Assembly (NCBI GenBank): GCA_964505325.1
Contig: CAZDHT010000064.1
Coordinates: 1-21,267 of the forward strand
Length of the DNA stretch: 21,267 nucleotides
Origin: CAZDHT01 sp964505325
GTDB lineage: Bacteria > Planctomycetota > PUPC01
Direction: 5' to 3'
The notes beneath the pieces are model-generated. The model made no database searches. It worked only from the letters and a program-made list of their open reading frames with translations, and was not told the DNA's origin. Of this stretch, positions 18,289 through 21,267 are shown in pieces; within the stretch, counting starts at the first letter, position 1; every line of letters starts with the position of its first letter. The translations under genes and the position numbers were made by a program.

Positions 18289-18332
18289 ATGCACACCCCA
18301 TGCACACCCCATGCATACCCCATGCACGCCCC
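18289..18332. repeat. 11-bp tandem repeat, four units, copy 1
   Basis: Four consecutive units of ATGCACACCCC-like sequence occupy 44 bp: two are identical, the third has ATGCATACCCC and the fourth ATGCACGCCCC. The 11-bp period is close to one helical turn and is not a multiple of three, which argues against coding function. Confidence 0.9.
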
Positions 18333-18381
18333 TCGCCGACCGGCGCTGTCACCGTGGCTGACACGGCACGACGACCATGCC

Positions 18382-18567
18382 CGGGTCCGCCGGTGTTCCC
18401 ATTGGGGCGCGGCAGGACACATTCTGGCATGCGCGTACCGAATTACCAGAATGATTGACAATCACGTATCAAAAGGGATTCCGGGGAACATGACAGAGAT
18501 GCTTCGCGCAGCCTGCCCTGAGCCCCTGGGCCGTGAGCCGCTCGGCGGCGAACGGCGAAGCCGAAGG
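18382..18567. repeat. 186-bp spacer between the two identical blocks
   Basis: No gene is seen. It holds a palindrome-ended segment (ATTCTGG at 18421 to CCAGAAT at 18452) that recurs, diverged, at 20079-20110 just before the third partial copy. A region from about 18454 resembles 16942-16998 before copy 1. A GC-rich palindromic insert (about 18509-18567) is absent before copy 1. Confidence 0.65.
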
Positions 18568-18746
18568 GCTCAGCATGACATAAGCTGCGATTCTGCTGTG
18601 CGTTCTGTCATTCTGAGCGTTAGCGAAGAATCTCCTCGACACACCTCCCGCTTTCATCGCCAACATGAAGCTCAATAGTCGTTCATACACGGTCCCGATG
18701 CGGGGCGCCCTGCGGGTGTCGAGGGCAATGACTTCGCAATCTTCCA

Positions 18747-18871
18747 GTGTCCTTTCAAGTTCGATCCTGCAGGTGCGAAAATGGGGACAGGCACGTCTCC
18801 GCTCGTTTCACTCGCTCCGCTGGTGCCAGTCCCCATTTTCGGCGGCTCCGAATTCAATGTTGAAGTAACAC
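18747..18871. mobile_element. MITE-like element B, copy 2
   Basis: Identical to 17178-17302, carried within the duplicated block, with the same GTGT...ACAC ends and internal 19-bp stem. Confidence 0.65.
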
Positions 18872-18898
18872 CAGGGGAAGTGCCTCTGCGCGATGGGC

Positions 18899-18946
18899 TC
18901 AGGCGTCCGGCATGTAATGCTGTCCGATGACGTTCTAGGCGGGCTT
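18899..18946 (-). pseudogene. Relic of the GH113-like gene 3' end, copy 2
   Basis: Identical to 17330-17377, including the internal TAG, as part of the duplicated block. Confidence 0.75.
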
Positions 18947-19039
18947 TCTGTAGCCGAGGCCCATGTCCTCATTTTTGCCTACAAATGCGACAGCGCCGCA
19001 AAACGGCCCGCCGCACATCCCTCCTGCATTCTTGGACGG

Positions 19040-19167
19040 CCTAACAGGCCGTTGAAAAACACAGCGCGCCGCCTCGCCCGCTCACAGAGCGGGCCTACAA
19101 GTGGGCCGCGCGGCGTTTCTTGTAGGCCGGTTCTGTGAACCGGCGGCTTGTTCAAGCGCCTGCTAAG
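19040..19167. mobile_element. MITE-like element C, copy 2
   Basis: Identical to 17471-17598, within the duplicated block. Confidence 0.55.
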
Positions 19168-19303
19168 GGGGCCGACAGCATCAACGGCACACAAACCGAG
19201 CCCCCGGGCCGAAAAGCCGGGGCGAGGATGTCCAGGCGCACAACGCGGGCATCCGAGCGGACCGCCAGGCAGCGCGTCTGCAAACGCCTCGACCCCGGTG
19301 GCA

Positions 19304-19335
19304 GGGTGTTCGCCTGCACGTGCAGGCGAACACCC
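19304..19335. repeat. Perfect 32-bp palindrome, copy 2
   Basis: Same loopless palindrome as 17735-17766. Confidence 0.85.
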
Positions 19336-19378
19336 GGCCAGAACGCCGCGAGGGGGCCTATACTGCGGTTCCGGGCGT

Positions 19379-19406
19379 GTGTCCGTGTGTCCAGACAGAC
19401 GGACAC
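19379..19406. repeat. Short hairpin, copy 2
   Basis: Same 8-bp stem and 12-nt loop as 17810-17837. Confidence 0.6.
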
Positions 19407-19857
19407 TTCACTCTGATTCTCTCCGGCACCCTGGTTGCGTGAGCCGATCCTGTGCGAGATTCCCGCCGAACACAAAGGAACCTTCTCTGCCCCTCCGGCA
19501 GCAGGAAGGCGCTCTGCCGACCCGGCGCGCAACCGCCGGAACAGCGCCTGGGCGGAGGAGCCAGCCGCTGCGTCTCTCCTTCGAAGGCCGACGCCCCCGT
19601 TCGGCATTTGTGGGCAAAGATGAGGTCCACGACCTCGGAACGGCCTCATGGAGTTCCGGGGACGCAATACTCATCTCGGCGTGCCCTGCGCCCCCGATTC
19701 CGGGAACATTACACTAATCAAGCCCTTCGCAACGGCTTTCGGCCGCTGTGTCTGCAGGAGTCTCGGGGAGCAGTGCCCGGTTGTTGCGTTCGTTGCCGCC
19801 CCCTTGCCACCCGTGTGAGCCGTCGCTTATTGGGACTATACCACAAGAAAGGCCCGC

Positions 19858-19901
19858 ATGCACACCCCATGCACACCCCATGCATACCCCATGCACGCCC
19901 C
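19858..19901. repeat. 11-bp tandem repeat, four units, copy 2
   Basis: Same four ATGCACACCCC-type units as 18289-18332, with the same two variant units in the same order. Confidence 0.9.
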
Positions 19902-19983
19902 TCGCCGACCGGCGCTCTCACCGTGGCTGACACGGCACGACGACCATGCCTGAGTTCACATTGCGGCCGGTGGCCGCAACCAC

Positions 19984-20045
19984 ATTCGAAATCCGAAGCA
20001 CGAAATCCGAAACAAATCCAAAGCACGAATGACGGAGATTCAAAA
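19984..20045. repeat. Dispersed-type intergenic repeat with GAAATCCGAAGCAC motifs
   Basis: An AT-richer stretch built from short near-repeats (CGAAATCCGAAGCA, CGAAATCCGAAACAAATCC, AAAGCACGAATGACGG). From memory, such text is a frequent intergenic repeat in planctomycete genomes. No gene is seen between 19951 and 20330. Confidence 0.45.
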
Positions 20046-20078
20046 CCCGGTCCTTCCGATCGGGGTGGGGGAGCAAGT

Positions 20079-20110
20079 CTTCTGGCATACATGTACCGAC
20101 TTACCAGAAT
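20079..20110. repeat. Palindrome-ended segment TTCTGG...CCAGAA
   Basis: Diverged second occurrence of 18421-18452. In both places it precedes a copy of the repeat block, so it may be part of the repeat unit. Confidence 0.5.
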
Positions 20111-20117
20111 TGCACCT

Positions 20118-20378
20118 TCACACACAGTCCCGATGCGGGGCGCCGCGCGGGCGTCGAGGGAAAGGCCGTCGCAGCCTTCCAAGGGAAGTGGCTCTGCGCG
20201 ACGGGCTTCGACACTGTCTCAAAACCGTGGCACGGCCATCCCTTCGGCTCTGCTCAGGGCAGGCTTGGCCGTGATTCTCACGGGCGAGACACCCGTGCCA
20301 CGAGCAGAAACGAGCTTTTGAGATAGTCTCTTAGTCGTCCGGCATGTAATGCTGTGCGATGACGTTCTCGGCGGGCTT
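20118..20378. repeat. Third, diverged partial copy of the repeat block
   Basis: It aligns with 17114-17177, then 17305-17377. Shared text includes GTCCCGATGCGGGGCGCC, GTCGAGGG, GGGAAGTG and CTCTGCGCGA, and it continues into the last 48 bp of the glycoside hydrolase gene. It lacks element B and instead contains element A. This places the origin of part of the duplicated block at the 3' end of a GH113-like gene. Confidence 0.7.
20209..20330. mobile_element. MITE-like element A (about 121 bp)
   Basis: The ends are inverted, GACACTGTCTCAAAA and, on the opposite strand, GAGACTATCTCAAAA (13 of 15). Inner palindromic pieces are CCGTGGCACGGCC and CCGTGCCACG. Copies 1 and 2 of the block have the uninterrupted site GGGCTCAGGCGTCC; here it is GGGCTT, element, CTTAGTCGTCC, with a likely CTT target duplication. 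It sits directly beside the glycoside hydrolase stop codon. Confidence 0.65.
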
Positions 20379-21267
20379 GCCCTGGGGGGTGAACCAGTTG
20401 TCGGCTTCCCAGACGGGGTTGGGATCGACCTCCCAGTTCCACCAGTACATGCCCTGAAGCCAGGGCTTCCGGCGCCACAGCTCCTCGTACGTCGCCTGGT
20501 AGCAGTCGGCCTGCTCCTGCTCGTCGACGTCCGTATCTCCCCATCCGGTCTGGCTGGCGGGAGCCTGGTTCGTGCCGTCCCAACTGCGATAGCCGATCTC
20601 GGTGAACAGCACGGGCTTCTGGTCGGCGGGATCGAGCGCGGTGCGCCAGTTCTCGATCATCGTCGCCCGCGTGGCCCACGCGGTGCGGAGGTCGGCAACC
20701 GACGGGTCGGCGCTGCCCGTCAGCGGGTAGTAGGCGTCGAGGCCAATGTAGTCCAATGCGTCCCACCAGACGATGTTGGCCTGTGTCGCGCTGCCGCTTC
20801 CGCCGTGATTCGCGGCGTACACCAGCGGGCCGGAATAGAGCGCCTCGACGCCGGCGATGGCCGTCCGCCATCGGGCCTCTTCGCTCGCCGTGGCGACCAG
20901 CTCGGTACCGACGCAGAACAGATCGACGTCCTCTTCCTGCGCGATCTGGGCCCAGTGATTGATGAACGCACCGTAGCCCTGGACGCCGGTGAACCATTCC
21001 TCGGACCCGACGATCTGCCCCCGCCAGTTGGGCGAGCCGGGAGGCAGGTTGACCAGCGGCTTCAGCATCACCTGCATGCGGAAGTTGTGGGCTGCATCGA
21101 TGACCGCTCTCACCGAGGCGTCGCTGGCGCTGTACTCGTCGAAGTCCGGCTGGATGACAGTGGACGTGATCGTGTCCTGGAACCAGAACACGTTGACCGC
21201 GACCCAGTTGACGCCGAGCGCTTTCAGGTTGCCCAGCGAGGTCCGGAGCTGCCCCAGGTCGACGTCT
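20331..21267 (-). CDS. GH113-like glycoside hydrolase, C-terminal part (5' end outside window)
   Basis: At least 312 codons of a TIM-barrel glycosidase. Successive barrel strands are recognisable: LKALGVNWVAVNVFWFQD, FRMQVMLKPLVNLPPG, VDLFCVGTEL, ALDYIGLDAYYPLTG, KPVLFTEIGYRSWDG and LQGMYWWNWEVDP. The likely acid/base is the Glu of VGTEL (codon at 20901-20903), and the nucleophile the Glu of FTEIGY (20598-20600), as in GH113 and related mannanase-like enzymes. The substrate, possibly a beta-mannan, is inferred from family. The protein ends in HYMPDD at 20331, right next to element A. Since the N-terminus is missing, I cannot tell whether it is secreted or fused to other domains. Confidence 0.85.
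   Translation of the reverse strand, partial: DVDLGQLRTSLGNLKALGVNWVAVNVFWFQDTITSTVIQPDFDEYSASDASVRAVIDAAHNFRMQVMLKPLVNLPPGSPNWRGQIVGSEEWFTGVQGYGAFINHWAQIAQEEDVDLFCVGTELVATASEEARWRTAIAGVEALYSGPLVYAANHGGSGSATQANIVWWDALDYIGLDAYYPLTGSADPSVADLRTAWATRATMIENWRTALDPADQKPVLFTEIGYRSWDGTNQAPASQTGWGDTDVDEQEQADCYQATYEELWRRKPWLQGMYWWNWEVDPNPVWEADNWFTPQGKPAENVIAQHYMPDD

Larger units (their letters stand above)
16999..18381. repeat. 1,383-bp duplicated block, copy 1
   Basis: Identical to 18568-19950 over 1,383 bp except for one base found (G at 18348, C at 19917). The offset is 1,569 bp. Inside are nested palindromes, two MITE-like elements, a glycoside-hydrolase tail relic, a 32-bp palindrome and an 11-bp tandem repeat. 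Open frames occur on both strands but their products are rich in Arg, Pro and Ala without domain-like patterns, so I treat the block as non-coding. The near-perfect identity means recent duplication, ongoing gene conversion, or an assembly repeat. Confidence 0.92.
18568..19950. repeat. 1,383-bp duplicated block, copy 2
   Basis: Second copy of 16999-18381, in direct orientation. After its end (CGACGACCATGCC) the sequence diverges at once from that after copy 1. The REP-like arm at its left edge and the tandem repeat near its right edge suggest recombination-prone borders. Confidence 0.92.

Noticed and set aside
18289..18332. CRISPR array
   Set aside because: Units are 11 bp with no spacers; it is a simple tandem repeat.

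Overview
The window looks like chromosome from an anaerobic or microaerophilic, GC-rich bacterium. The 16S rRNA suggests a member of the Planctomycetota or wider PVC group, but loosely: it has the standard EUB338-I probe site and differs from the usual Planctomycetes probe sites PLA46 and PLA886. The intergenic DNA is also planctomycete-like, with many short palindromic repeats. An anaerobic lifestyle is inferred from rubrerythrin, desulfoferrodoxin, several ferritin-like proteins and a 2-oxoacid:ferredoxin oxidoreductase. Every gene I can support lies on the minus strand, so the region reads from right to left. I saw no tRNA gene and no CRISPR array.

Right to left: (1) 20331-21267, the C-terminal part of a GH113-like glycoside hydrolase whose 5' end is outside the window. 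(2) 16841-20330, about 3.5 kb without a credible gene. It is a mosaic of palindromes and MITE-like elements and contains a 1,383-bp block present twice (16999-18381 and 18568-19950) with one base difference seen, plus a third, diverged partial copy that runs into the end of the glycoside hydrolase gene. (3) 11651-16840, a stress and iron cluster behind a sigma70-type promoter: a Fur/PerR regulator, a DUF2400 protein, a metal-efflux-type permease broken by a 34-bp insertion, rubrerythrin, a cysteine-repeat lipoprotein, desulfoferrodoxin, a ferritin-like protein and a ferritin. (4) 3751-11609, a flavin-reductase-like remnant, korA-korB, zwf, a ZIP metal transporter, a DUF255 thioredoxin-domain protein and another ferritin-like protein. 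(5) 1852-3750, an IS701-like element with an internally deleted transposase, abutting the C-terminal remnant of a CusA-type RND efflux pump. (6) 1-1803, a full-length 16S rRNA gene with a consensus promoter and a boxB/boxA leader.

Functionally, superoxide reductase (Dfx) and rubrerythrin would remove superoxide and peroxide, the ferritins would store the iron that drives Fenton chemistry, and the Fur/PerR protein could sense peroxide or metal. The permease and ZIP protein would handle divalent metals. KorAB and Zwf supply reduced ferredoxin and NADPH, the reductant such a system consumes. The four-repeat CPxCGxxKGSxxCC lipoprotein inside this cluster and the duplicated repeat mosaic are the two least explained features.
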